This document shows positions 54,401 to 62,466 of a stretch of DNA of 64,000 nucleotides, in pieces; positions within the stretch are counted from its first letter, which is position 1, and every line of letters begins with the position of its first letter. Source of the DNA: Sandaracinaceae bacterium (GTDB lineage: Bacteria; Myxococcota_A; Polyangia; Polyangiales; Sandaracinaceae); contig JAHBWG010000002.1 of assembly GCA_019637095.1 (NCBI GenBank), forward strand, positions 62,001-126,000, in the 5' to 3' direction. The notes below the pieces were generated by a model. It saw nothing but the letters and a program-made list of their open reading frames with translations. It made no database searches and was not told the origin of the DNA. Position numbers and translations under genes: made by a program.

Positions 54401-54449
54401 CTCGCTCGCCGACTCCAACGGTCAGACTTCCCAGTCGCTTGGGCTTTGA
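51417..54449 (+). CDS. Large HZS-alpha-like lipoprotein with CX4CH motifs
   Basis: 1010 residues from ATG 51417, with GAGGAA eight bases before. The lipobox is GLALSAC. Two haem-like motifs read CAGSTCH (about 200) and CMFLNCH (about 318), so C-X4-CH rather than CXXCH; a third near the C-terminus is standard CGGCH. A TolB-like propeller region (YRMNADGTGCARIPG, LTHDFDPAFGPDDTLVFASTRG, EIQPSFMTDGRLIFTAEKREPDF) lies in the middle, and the C-terminal domain (VPLNPDGSTRFRYRGGLPIVLGV ... FYPGERAHQSFRRPLFNG) is related to the HZS-alpha-like part of the 48 kb protein. A paralogue with extra haem sites. It has its own start after a terminator, so is a new transcript. Confidence 0.86.
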   Translation: MRRFSALALSISGLALSACQQSDDPDFSYYEERIGPTLTNGCARAPAGSGCHLARPDGTALGNLDVSSYDSLARRYDVLEAYGPYSVSLLLLKASEPIDISVETWDPVNRFVDVTTDIRHNNGRTIDRGSRGYAQLQQWMTAGYARSGVHDETLAENIGECVRGAGSHALYTPGFGARFPASFQRFRDEVQPVLRRTCAGSTCHGSHIADLYFACGDDDAELDWNFWIAVSHLTTPTSTSELLRRPLSTFRGGVFHEGGNVFGSAEDADYRTIFAWADELVTSQPDAIAPPTEITEGLRYFANRVQPVLVRKGCMFLNCHSPSMFHDLRLQGGAQGHFARVATYRNYDSARHLLALDASSPNESRVIAKNLFAPEQVPGSPGIFHRGGALFEDFGEAGVINPATPDDCAGFDADAGDLNEVPAYCIMVRWHEIERQEAIARGELFPAGEVVRGVAWIARPPGVGEPRDFDTYRPGADLMLASASVDGAGALSIGAPASVLSGCGLDAASADLRGLAVSWSGTSLAFGARSSATQPLRLYRMNADGTGCARIPGIAADADTQNGILTHDFDPAFGPDDTLVFASTRGNSDPAILGFAGPTRTPAAMQPNANLYVVDPGGEVRQLTYLLNQEIQPSFMTDGRLIFTAEKREPDFHQLAGRRQNVDGGDYHPLFAQRDSVGYRMATEIVELLDRNLALVAAPLDAADGAGRIVIVNRSIGPDQSEPRPDGDQYYIASQRIPVASGAWRSPYPLPSGRILVSCDRGAGSLTAGGYAYQLCELDADSGAVREVGGVAGRANIRPVAIYARAHREIFVSRIDEANGHTYVERGQIDADVEVVDFPVLASLLFENTRNGRSISQDIGGVRVFGEYPPPMGASSFADVGGMVVDDAFGRVFLDRRELGHVPLNPDGSTRFRYRGGLPIVLGVTGRDGNPLAFADGAPFSGEVVQREQMQFYPGERAHQSFRRPLFNGMCGGCHGSISNRELDVVVNIDVLTSASLADSNGQTSQSLGL

Positions 54450-54479
54450 GCCCCGGCGCGGGTATCTTGCGGCCCGCTC

Positions 54480-55031
54480 GTGCCTCTCCCGCCGCTGCTC
54501 GCGTTCGCGGTCCTGACCGGTCTCTTGGCCTCGCTCGCCGCTCGCCACGAGCTGCGGATGAGCCCGCGGCCCATCGTGCTCACGCGCGGGTTCGTCTCCT
54601 ACGTCTCCTACGCGTGCCTCGTCGTGGTGCCCATCTCGGTCTACTTCTACGTGTTCCACGGCGACTGGTTCCTGCTCTACACGATCGACGTGAGCCGGAT
54701 CCCGTCGGCGGTCGCCCTGGTCGGCTTCGTCGTCGAGGCGGCGCTCGGCGCGCTCGGGTTCCTCGCCGGCGCGCTCCTCGTGCGAAACCAGCGCGAGGTG
54801 GTGACCGGCGGGCTCGCCGGCGCGGTGCTCGTCGCCGGCGGCCTCGCCGTGCTGCCCTTCGCCGATCGCCTCGGCCGCGTCGGCACGCACGCGCAGTTCC
54901 ACGGGCAGTTCGGCGTCGTCGGCTACACGGACGGGGCGCTGTTGACCGGCGCCCTCGCGATGGGGGGCGTCGCCCTCGTCGGGCTCGGCGTGCTGCTCGC
55001 GCGGCTCTGGGTCACCGGCCGCGCGCGGTGA
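54480..55031 (+). CDS. Polytopic membrane protein of unknown function
   Basis: 183 residues from GTG 54480. Four to five hydrophobic segments (PLLAFAVLTGLLASLAA, ACLVVVPISVYFYVFH, ALVGFVVEAALGALGFLAGALLV, LAGAVLVAGGLAVLPFA, LLTGALAMGGVALVGLGVLLARLW). Polar loops are short; HGDWFLLYTIDVSRIPS and THAQFHGQFGVVGY contain His and Tyr that could be functional. I recognise no family. It follows the large haem lipoprotein by 30 bp on the same strand and may be its membrane partner. Confidence 0.8.
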   Translation: MPLPPLLAFAVLTGLLASLAARHELRMSPRPIVLTRGFVSYVSYACLVVVPISVYFYVFHGDWFLLYTIDVSRIPSAVALVGFVVEAALGALGFLAGALLVRNQREVVTGGLAGAVLVAGGLAVLPFADRLGRVGTHAQFHGQFGVVGYTDGALLTGALAMGGVALVGLGVLLARLWVTGRAR

Positions 55032-55117
55032 CCGCCTCGGGGCAGTTGACCGCGACGCGGCGGGCTTGGTAGCGTGCGACCGATTCCCGCCGGTCTTTCG
55101 CGGGGATGGAGACGAAC

Positions 55118-55431
55118 ATGAGCGGGCGGATCCATCGCTTGTTCGCACTCGTGGCGCTCGCCGCCGCGGTCACCGCGTTCGCGGCGTGCGGCCCGTCGCT
55201 CTACACGTTCAACGTCATCCCCGCCTCGCAGGCGGTCGAGCAGGCGCGGCAAGCGAACGCGCCGGACCACGCGCCCTACGAGTTCTTCATCGCCGAGGCG
55301 TACCTCGACAAGGCGCGCGAGGAGGCCGCGGAGGCGAACTACCAAGACGCCGTGCGCTTCGCCGAGCGCGCGAACGAGTTCGGGACCAAGGCGCGCGACC
55401 TCGCGCGGCGCCGCATGCGGGAGCAGGGGCG

Positions 55432-55435
<4 letters not shown>
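55118..55435 (+). CDS. Small DUF4398-like lipoprotein
   Basis: 105 residues. ATG 55118 has GGAG eight bases upstream and gives a signal peptide ending VTAFAACG; ATG 55106 is an alternative. The mature part is helical (PYEFFIAEAYLDKAREEAAEANYQDAVRFAERANEF), like the DUF4398 family often found just before OmpA-type proteins. Its stop overlaps the proposed start of the OmpA gene. It probably accompanies OmpA in the outer membrane. Confidence 0.85.
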
Positions 55436-56562
<1,127 letters not shown>

Positions 56563-56613
56563 AGGGAGCAGCGGTTCGCGGGTACAACGCCCGCGGTGCC
56601 CGGGAGCCAACTC

Positions 56614-58269
56614 ATGACACCTGATCGTTTTCGGATCGTCGCCCTCGCCGCGACCGTCGTCGTCGCGGGGTGGTCCGGCGGGGCCGCCGCGCAGAGCGCC
56701 ATGCGCCAGGTCCTGGACCTGAACCGCCAGGGCATGGACCAGTACATGCAGCTCGAGATCGAGGCCGCGCAGGCCACGCTCGAGCGCGCGCTCTCGATCG
56801 CGCAGCGCGGCAACGTCACCGGGACGCCGCTCGCGCGCACGTACCTGAACCTCGGCGTCATCGCCGTCGGCGGCTTCGGCGACAACGGGACCGGGCTCAA
56901 CTTCTTCATCCAGGCGATCCAGGCCGACGCGAACGTGCAGCTCGATCCGCTCACGTCGACGCCGGAGATCCAGACCGTCTTCTCGCTCGCCCGCCAGCGC
57001 GCGGGCGGGCCCGGACCGGGGCCTGGCCCCGGCCCCGGCCCTGGACCCGGACCCGGCCCTGGGCCCGGACCCGGACCCGGACCGAGCGCCGGCAACCTCG
57101 CGCACCAGTCGATCCCGGAGCAGCTCGCGCAGACCGCGGTGCCCGTCTACATCGAGGTGCCCGGGCGCCCGGCGCACGTGTACGTGTTCTACCGCGCGCA
57201 GGGCATGCCGGAGTTCCGGCGCGTCGAGATGCGCCGCGTCGGCGGCGGCTACGGCTACGAGATCCCCTGCGCCGACGTCTTCCAGCCGCGCGTCGAGTAC
57301 TACATCGTCGCGTTCGGTGACGACGGAACGCCGATGGGCTTCGCGGGCTCGCAGCAGGACCCGTACATGGTGCCGATCGTGAGCAGCCGGACGCACCCCG
57401 AGCCCGCGCTGCCGGGCATGGCGGCGCCCCAGACGTGCCGCGACGAGGAGTGTCCTCCGGGGATGGAGGGCTGTTCGAGCGGTGGCGGCGGTGGCGGCGG
57501 CATGGGCGCGACCTGCCGCGGCCACGGCGAGTGCGCGTCGGGCCTGCTGTGCGAGGACAACTTCTGCGTCGTCGGCGAGCGTCCGGGCGGCGGTGGCGGC
57601 GGCGGCGGCGACGACTCGGACCGGCCGCCGATGTTCTACTTCCAGGTCGGCGGCACGCTCGGGCTCGGCCTCGCGACCGCGGGGATGCAGGCGGATCGCT
57701 TCGACGACGGGCTCGCCGGGCCTGGTATCGTGTCACCCGGCCTCGTACCCGGGGGCGAGGGTCCCTGCGACATCGCGCCAGGCTTCTACTGTGTGCGCGT
57801 GGCGCAGGAGGGCCTGGTCCTCCACGGCGGCGTCCGCATCCAGGCGCACCTCTACTTCCTGGACTTCCTCGGCGTCGGGGTCTGGGCGCGCTTCGCGCCG
57901 GCGGGCGAGGGCGATCACGCCTTCTATCACTTCGGCGCGCGGCTCAACCTCGCGTTCCTCGACATGGCGCTCACGCCGAGCGGGTACTCCGGTGCCGCGC
58001 TCCAGCTCGTCGCGTTCGCCGGCGGCGGCTTCGGCCAGATCCAGCTCCAGCCGCCCGGCAACCCGCCGGTGCGGTCCGACCCCGCCAACCCCGACACGGC
58101 GGCGGCGCCGTACATCATCAGCGGGCTGGGCAACGTGAGCTTCGGCCTCGCGGCGAACCTGCGCATCGTCCGCAACTTCGGGTTCTTCTTCCAGGCGGAC
58201 TTCATGCTCCAGGTGCCGACCTTCCTGTTCAACCTGGATCTCACGCTGGGCGCCTCCGTCAGCTTCTGA
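56614..58269 (+). CDS. Exported TPR-barrel protein with (Gly-Pro)13 linker
   Basis: 551 residues. ATG 56614 has GGGAG seven bases upstream; GTG 56596 is an alternative. After the signal peptide, a helical TPR-like domain (about 30-125) is followed by 13 Gly-Pro dipeptides (132-157). A beta-rich domain (VPVYIEVPGRPAHVYVFY, about 170-260), a Gly/Cys-rich stretch (CRGHGECASGLLCEDNFC) and a C-terminal barrel-like domain (FYFQVGGTLGLGLATAGM to SVSF, Phe-ended, about 345-551) complete it. The architecture occurs in many myxobacterial outer-membrane proteins. It ends the 48-58 kb row and is likely co-transcribed with OmpA. Confidence 0.86.
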   Translation: MTPDRFRIVALAATVVVAGWSGGAAAQSAMRQVLDLNRQGMDQYMQLEIEAAQATLERALSIAQRGNVTGTPLARTYLNLGVIAVGGFGDNGTGLNFFIQAIQADANVQLDPLTSTPEIQTVFSLARQRAGGPGPGPGPGPGPGPGPGPGPGPGPGPSAGNLAHQSIPEQLAQTAVPVYIEVPGRPAHVYVFYRAQGMPEFRRVEMRRVGGGYGYEIPCADVFQPRVEYYIVAFGDDGTPMGFAGSQQDPYMVPIVSSRTHPEPALPGMAAPQTCRDEECPPGMEGCSSGGGGGGGMGATCRGHGECASGLLCEDNFCVVGERPGGGGGGGGDDSDRPPMFYFQVGGTLGLGLATAGMQADRFDDGLAGPGIVSPGLVPGGEGPCDIAPGFYCVRVAQEGLVLHGGVRIQAHLYFLDFLGVGVWARFAPAGEGDHAFYHFGARLNLAFLDMALTPSGYSGAALQLVAFAGGGFGQIQLQPPGNPPVRSDPANPDTAAAPYIISGLGNVSFGLAANLRIVRNFGFFFQADFMLQVPTFLFNLDLTLGASVSF

Positions 58270-58284
58270 GCGCCTCGCCGTCGC

Positions 58285-60168
58285 GTGAACGCCGCCGTCC
58301 CCGCACGCGAGCCCGAAGGCACGACGCTCCTGTCGCTGTTCGCCCGCCAGGTGCGCGCGAGCGGGCGGCGCGCGGCGCTGCGCTACCGCTCGGGCGGCAT
58401 CTGGCGCGCGCGCTCCTGGGACGACTGGCGCGCGCGCTCGAGCCGCGTCGCCGCGTGGCTGGTCGCGAACGGGCTCGAGCCGGGGGACCGCGTCGCGATC
58501 CTCGCCGACACCTGCATCGAGTGGGTCGAGCTCGATCTCGGCGTCCTCGCGGCGGCGGGCGTCACGGTCGCGATCTACCCCTCGCTCCTGCCCGACACGG
58601 TCGGCGAGATCCTGCGCGACAGCGGCGCCAAGGTCGTCGTCACGAGCGACCCGGTGCAGGCCGCCAAGCTCTTCGACGCGCGGACCGGGGAGCTCGCGGC
58701 GCTCGAGCGCGTCGTGTCGATCGCGAAGGTCTCGCGGCTCGATCGCCCCGACGACGCCGGCCGGCTCGACGTGTCGCTCGACGACATCGTGCGAGGCCGC
58801 CTGCCCGCGCACACCTACGAGGAGATCCTCGCCGCGCGCCTCGAAGACGTGGACCTCGCGGCGCTCGAGCACGCCGTCACGCCGCAGGCGCCCGCCGCGA
58901 TCCTCTACACCTCGGGGACCGACGGCCACCCCAAGGGCGTCATCCTCACGCACGACAACTTCGTCTACGAGACGGACCGCCTCACGCGGGCCATCGCCGT
59001 CGGGCCGAGCGACGAGCAGGTCCTGTTCCTTCCCCTGGCGCACATCGTCGCCAAGCTCACGGTGATGCTGCAGCTGCGCGCGGGCTTCGTCACGAGCTTC
59101 GCGCGCATCGATCACGCCGCCGAGGACTGCGCCGAGGTGCGCCCGACGTTCCTCGTCGGGGTGCCCCGCATCTACGAGAAGCTCGGTGACGCGATCCAGC
59201 GCGCGCCGCGCGAGCGCGGCGAGGTGTCCGAGCGCGTGTTCGCCTGGGCGCTCGACGTCGGCCGGCGCGTGAGCGCACTGCGGCAAGCGGGTCGCGCGCC
59301 CGGGCGCTTGCTCGAGGCCGAGCACCGGGTCGCGGACCGGCTCGTCTACTCCAAGGTGAAGGCGCGCCTCGGCGGCCGGCTGCGCTTCCTCTTGAGCGGC
59401 GCCGCGCCGCTCGCGCGCGAGACGGCGGAGCTCTTCCACGCGCTCGATCTGCTCGTGCTCGAGGGCTACGGCCTCACGGAGTCGACGGGCGCGAGCACGC
59501 TGAACGTCCCTCTGGCGTACCGGTTCGGGACGGTCGGCCGGCCGCTCGAGGGGGTCGAGGTCACGCTCGGCGCGGACGGGGAGATCCTCCTCGCCGGTCG
59601 CAGCGTCACGCCCGGCTACTGGAACGACGAGGCGGCGACCGCGGCGGCGTTCGACGCAGAGGGCCGCTTCCACACGGGCGACGTGGGCGAGCTCGACGAG
59701 GCGGGCTTCCTGCGCATCACCGATCGCAAGAAGGACCTCATCATCACCGCGGGCGGCAAGAACATCGCGCCGCAGCGCGTCGAGCTGCGGCTCGCGCGCA
59801 GCCCGCTGATCGCGCGGGCGGTCGTGCTCGGCGACCGGCGCAAGTTCCCTGTCGCGCTCCTCGTCGTCGAGGCCGCCGAGGTCGAGCGCCGCGCGAAGCA
59901 GCTCGAGCTGCGCGGCGATCTCTCGACGCTCCTGCGCCACCCGAAGCTCACCGCGGCGCTCGCGAGCGAGGTGGAGCGCGTGAACGAGGGCCTCGCGAGC
60001 TTCGAGCGCGTGAAGCGCTTCACGACGATCCAGGGCGACCTGTCGGTCGCCGACGGCACGCTCACGCCCACCGGCAAGGTCCGGCGCGCCGCCGTCCTGA
60101 CCCGCTACGCCGACGTCGTCGACGCCCTCTACGAGGGCGTCACCGCGGATCTCGGCGACATCGGGTGA
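58285..60168 (+). CDS. Long-chain fatty-acid-CoA ligase (AMP-forming)
   Basis: 627 residues from GTG 58285. ATP/AMP motif ILYTSGTDGHPKG (about 208-220), YGLTES (about 390), and the hinge region TGDVGELDEAGFLRITDRKKDLIITAGGKNI (about 470-500), where the Lys of GGKNI contacts AMP. These identify the FadD/ACSL-like subgroup (FadD15 type). It activates long-chain fatty acids with CoA. It lies 15 bp after the barrel protein gene; whether it serves the surface cluster is unclear. Confidence 0.93.
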   Translation: MNAAVPAREPEGTTLLSLFARQVRASGRRAALRYRSGGIWRARSWDDWRARSSRVAAWLVANGLEPGDRVAILADTCIEWVELDLGVLAAAGVTVAIYPSLLPDTVGEILRDSGAKVVVTSDPVQAAKLFDARTGELAALERVVSIAKVSRLDRPDDAGRLDVSLDDIVRGRLPAHTYEEILAARLEDVDLAALEHAVTPQAPAAILYTSGTDGHPKGVILTHDNFVYETDRLTRAIAVGPSDEQVLFLPLAHIVAKLTVMLQLRAGFVTSFARIDHAAEDCAEVRPTFLVGVPRIYEKLGDAIQRAPRERGEVSERVFAWALDVGRRVSALRQAGRAPGRLLEAEHRVADRLVYSKVKARLGGRLRFLLSGAAPLARETAELFHALDLLVLEGYGLTESTGASTLNVPLAYRFGTVGRPLEGVEVTLGADGEILLAGRSVTPGYWNDEAATAAAFDAEGRFHTGDVGELDEAGFLRITDRKKDLIITAGGKNIAPQRVELRLARSPLIARAVVLGDRRKFPVALLVVEAAEVERRAKQLELRGDLSTLLRHPKLTAALASEVERVNEGLASFERVKRFTTIQGDLSVADGTLTPTGKVRRAAVLTRYADVVDALYEGVTADLGDIG

Positions 60169-60205
60169 GGGCGTGCGCTTCGAGCGCGCCGGAGAGAGGA
60201 GGCGC

Positions 60206-61036
60206 TCAGGCGTCGGGGTCGACGCCGCGCGCTCTGAGTCGGGCCGCGAGCTGCTCTGCGCGCTCCGCCTCGCGCTCTGCGCGCTCCGCCTCGCGCTCTG
60301 CGCGCTCCGCCTCGCGCTCTGCGCGCTCCGCCTCGCGCTCGGCGCGCTCCTCCGCGGTGGGCACGAGGTCGGCCCCCGCGGCGTCGGTGGCGAGCCGCAG
60401 CCAGCCGACGCCCCCATCCGGTCGGGCGACCGCCCACGCGCCGATGGACTCGAGCCGCGCAGGGCCCGCGCCAGAGTACGTCCTCACGAACGAACCGTCG
60501 GCGTCGCGCCGGTAGACGGTGACCGGCACGCGCGGCGAGGCAGCGACCCCTCGGGCGGCGAGCGGATCGAAGATCACGAGCTCCTCGGCGCCGAGCAGCG
60601 CGTACTTGGCCGGGCCCTCCTCGTAGTCCTTCTTCCAGTGGTCGGAGACGATCTCGAGCGCGAAGCGGGGAGGGCGATGCTCGCGTCGCCACGTCTCCCA
60701 CATCTTCGGCCACGGGGGCGCGGGCGGCTCGTCGAGCACGTAGACGTCCGGAGAGACCCGGACGTTCGGTTCGTCGCGGACCCACGCGAAGAAGGCGTCC
60801 ATGCCGACGCGCGCGCGGGCCGGCTCGGAGGGGTCGAGGTGCTGGCGCAATGCCGAGGCGAAGGCCGAGGCGACGTCGTCGTGCTCGGGGCGCTGTCCCA
60901 CGTCGTCCTCCTCGAGCAGGACCCAGGCGGACCAGTCGATCCGCGCGCCGACGTCCTCGGGCGCGGGATCGCGTACGAGGTTCAACACCCGCGGCGGGCG
61001 CATCGGGCGCGGCTCCTTCGGCGCGGCTTCTCCCAC
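60206..61036 (-). CDS. Uma2-family (DUF820) nuclease-like protein
   Basis: 276 residues. The body (about 60-165) matches the Uma2 PD-(D/E)XK-like fold: EHDDVASAFASALRQHL, then RVSPDVYVLDEPP and PRFALEIVSDHWKKDY, with Asp, Glu and Lys in the expected order for a nuclease core. The family is abundant in cyanobacteria and myxobacteria, with unclear substrate. The C-terminal 40 residues are four AEREAER units forming a charged helix. It ends convergent to the ligase gene with a 37-bp gap. Confidence 0.87.
   Translation of the reverse strand: MGEAAPKEPRPMRPPRVLNLVRDPAPEDVGARIDWSAWVLLEEDDVGQRPEHDDVASAFASALRQHLDPSEPARARVGMDAFFAWVRDEPNVRVSPDVYVLDEPPAPPWPKMWETWRREHRPPRFALEIVSDHWKKDYEEGPAKYALLGAEELVIFDPLAARGVAASPRVPVTVYRRDADGSFVRTYSGAGPARLESIGAWAVARPDGGVGWLRLATDAAGADLVPTAEERAEREAERAEREAERAEREAERAEREAERAEQLAARLRARGVDPDA
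60258..60341 (-). repeat. Four 21-bp in-frame repeats in the Uma2 gene
   Basis: Four near-identical 21-bp units (only the last ends G rather than T). On the minus strand they encode AEREAER repeated, a charged helix of heptad period. Near-identity at DNA level indicates recent expansion. Confidence 0.92.
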
Positions 61037-61078
61037 GCCCTCATCCTATCGGCTTGGCTGGGCTCGATCCAGCCGAGG

Positions 61079-62443
61079 TCAGGGGCGCGAGACGCGGATC
61101 AAGCGTGACGTCGCCATCTGGAAGAGGATCTTGCACGCGTCGAACGACGAGAGGCGCGAGCCGTCGATGATCGCGCGCACCGTGCGCTCGGCGTCGACGA
61201 GCTCGAGCACGCGGCGCTCGTCGGCGTCGAGGCGGTCGAGATCGATCGAGCGCAGGCTCTCCTCGTCGCGGCGCGGCACGGCGTCGAACGAGCCGACCTG
61301 CTCCTCGATCAGGCGCCACTCGTCGACGCGCCGCAGGCCCTCCATGAGGATGCTCGCGACCGGCAGGGCGAGGTTCGCGTCGTGCGCCTCCGGCCGGGAC
61401 GCGAAGCGCACGAACCGGAAGTCGCCGCGCGGCCAGCGCAGCGCCTCGTACACGAGCTCCGAGGTCTGCTGCACGAGCGCGCGGTGGAGGTCGTCGGCGG
61501 AGATGTAGCCGAGCTTCACGAGCCGCATGCCGAGCAAGCCGCGTTGCGCGGTGCGGTTCGCGAGGATGCGGTCGAGGTCCTCGCGCTCGACGAGCCCCTC
61601 GCGCAAGAGGTAGCGGCCGAGCCGGAACTCCTGCTCGTGCACGCGCCCGATCGCGAGCTGCACCTTGCCCTCCTCGAGGCACACGCTGATCGCGCGGCCG
61701 GAGCGCGAGCCGCGCTTCTCGACGTCGAGCACGCCGGTCTGGCGCGCCTGCGTCAGGAGCTGCAGCACTTCGCCGAGCGGGACGTGCTCGGTGCGCCCGC
61801 GCAGCGAGACCTCGCCGTCGCGCCCGGGCACGAGCGTCGCGAGCGCCTCGATCTCGTCGAACAGCGCGGGAGGCTCGAAGCGCGCCTCGAGCGCGCTCGC
61901 GAGCTGCGCCGCGTCGAGGTCCGGCGTCACGCTCGCCACGAGCTGCGCGAGACGCGCGGCGATCCGCGCGGACGCCTCGGCCCGCACCGTCGCGGTCGTC
62001 TCCACCGGCAGCTCGCCGCTCAGCGGCGCGATGCTCTCGCGCTCGACGCTCTCGAGCGACACGACCGTGGAGTCGTTCGCCCGGCTGAGCGCGTGCTCGG
62101 TCACCGTGAGCAGCGCCTCCGGCGAGAACGGCTTGCCGATCGCGTCGAGCGCGCCCGTCTGCGCGAGGAAGCCGTCGCCGATCTTGTCCGCCTTGGCGCT
62201 CATGAGCACGACCGGCACGTGCTCGAGGTTCGCGATGCGGCGCATGGCCTGGACGAACTTCAGCCCGTTCATCTGCGGCATCACGAAGTCCACGAGCACG
62301 ATGTCGGGCGGCTCTCGCTGCGCGAGCTCGAGCCCCTCGCGCCCGTCCGCGGCCGCCGAGACGTCGAAGCCGGCCTGTGTCAACGTCCGTCGCACCACGC
62401 GACGCACGGTGGCGCTGTCGTCGACCACGAGGACGCGGGCCAT
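61079..62443 (-). CDS. Response regulator with PATAN (DUF4388) domain
   Basis: 454 residues. The receiver domain (about 1-120) has the acidic pocket VDDS, phospho-Asp in VLVDFVMP and the conserved Lys in IGKPF. A linker leads to a PATAN domain (about 210-330: GEVSLRGRTEHVPLGEVLQLLTQARQTGVLDV, then GKVQLAIG), a module in myxobacterial and cyanobacterial regulators that probably mediates interactions. A helical segment follows, with VKLGYISADDLHRALVQQ. There is no DNA-binding domain, so output is by protein interaction. Encoded 23 bp after the TPR gene on the same strand; the second PATAN protein of the window is at 14.5 kb. Confidence 0.9.
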   Translation of the reverse strand: MARVLVVDDSATVRRVVRRTLTQAGFDVSAAADGREGLELAQREPPDIVLVDFVMPQMNGLKFVQAMRRIANLEHVPVVLMSAKADKIGDGFLAQTGALDAIGKPFSPEALLTVTEHALSRANDSTVVSLESVERESIAPLSGELPVETTATVRAEASARIAARLAQLVASVTPDLDAAQLASALEARFEPPALFDEIEALATLVPGRDGEVSLRGRTEHVPLGEVLQLLTQARQTGVLDVEKRGSRSGRAISVCLEEGKVQLAIGRVHEQEFRLGRYLLREGLVEREDLDRILANRTAQRGLLGMRLVKLGYISADDLHRALVQQTSELVYEALRWPRGDFRFVRFASRPEAHDANLALPVASILMEGLRRVDEWRLIEEQVGSFDAVPRRDEESLRSIDLDRLDADERRVLELVDAERTVRAIIDGSRLSSFDACKILFQMATSRLIRVSRP

Positions 62444-62466
62444 CGGGCGAGGATAGCAGGCGCCGG

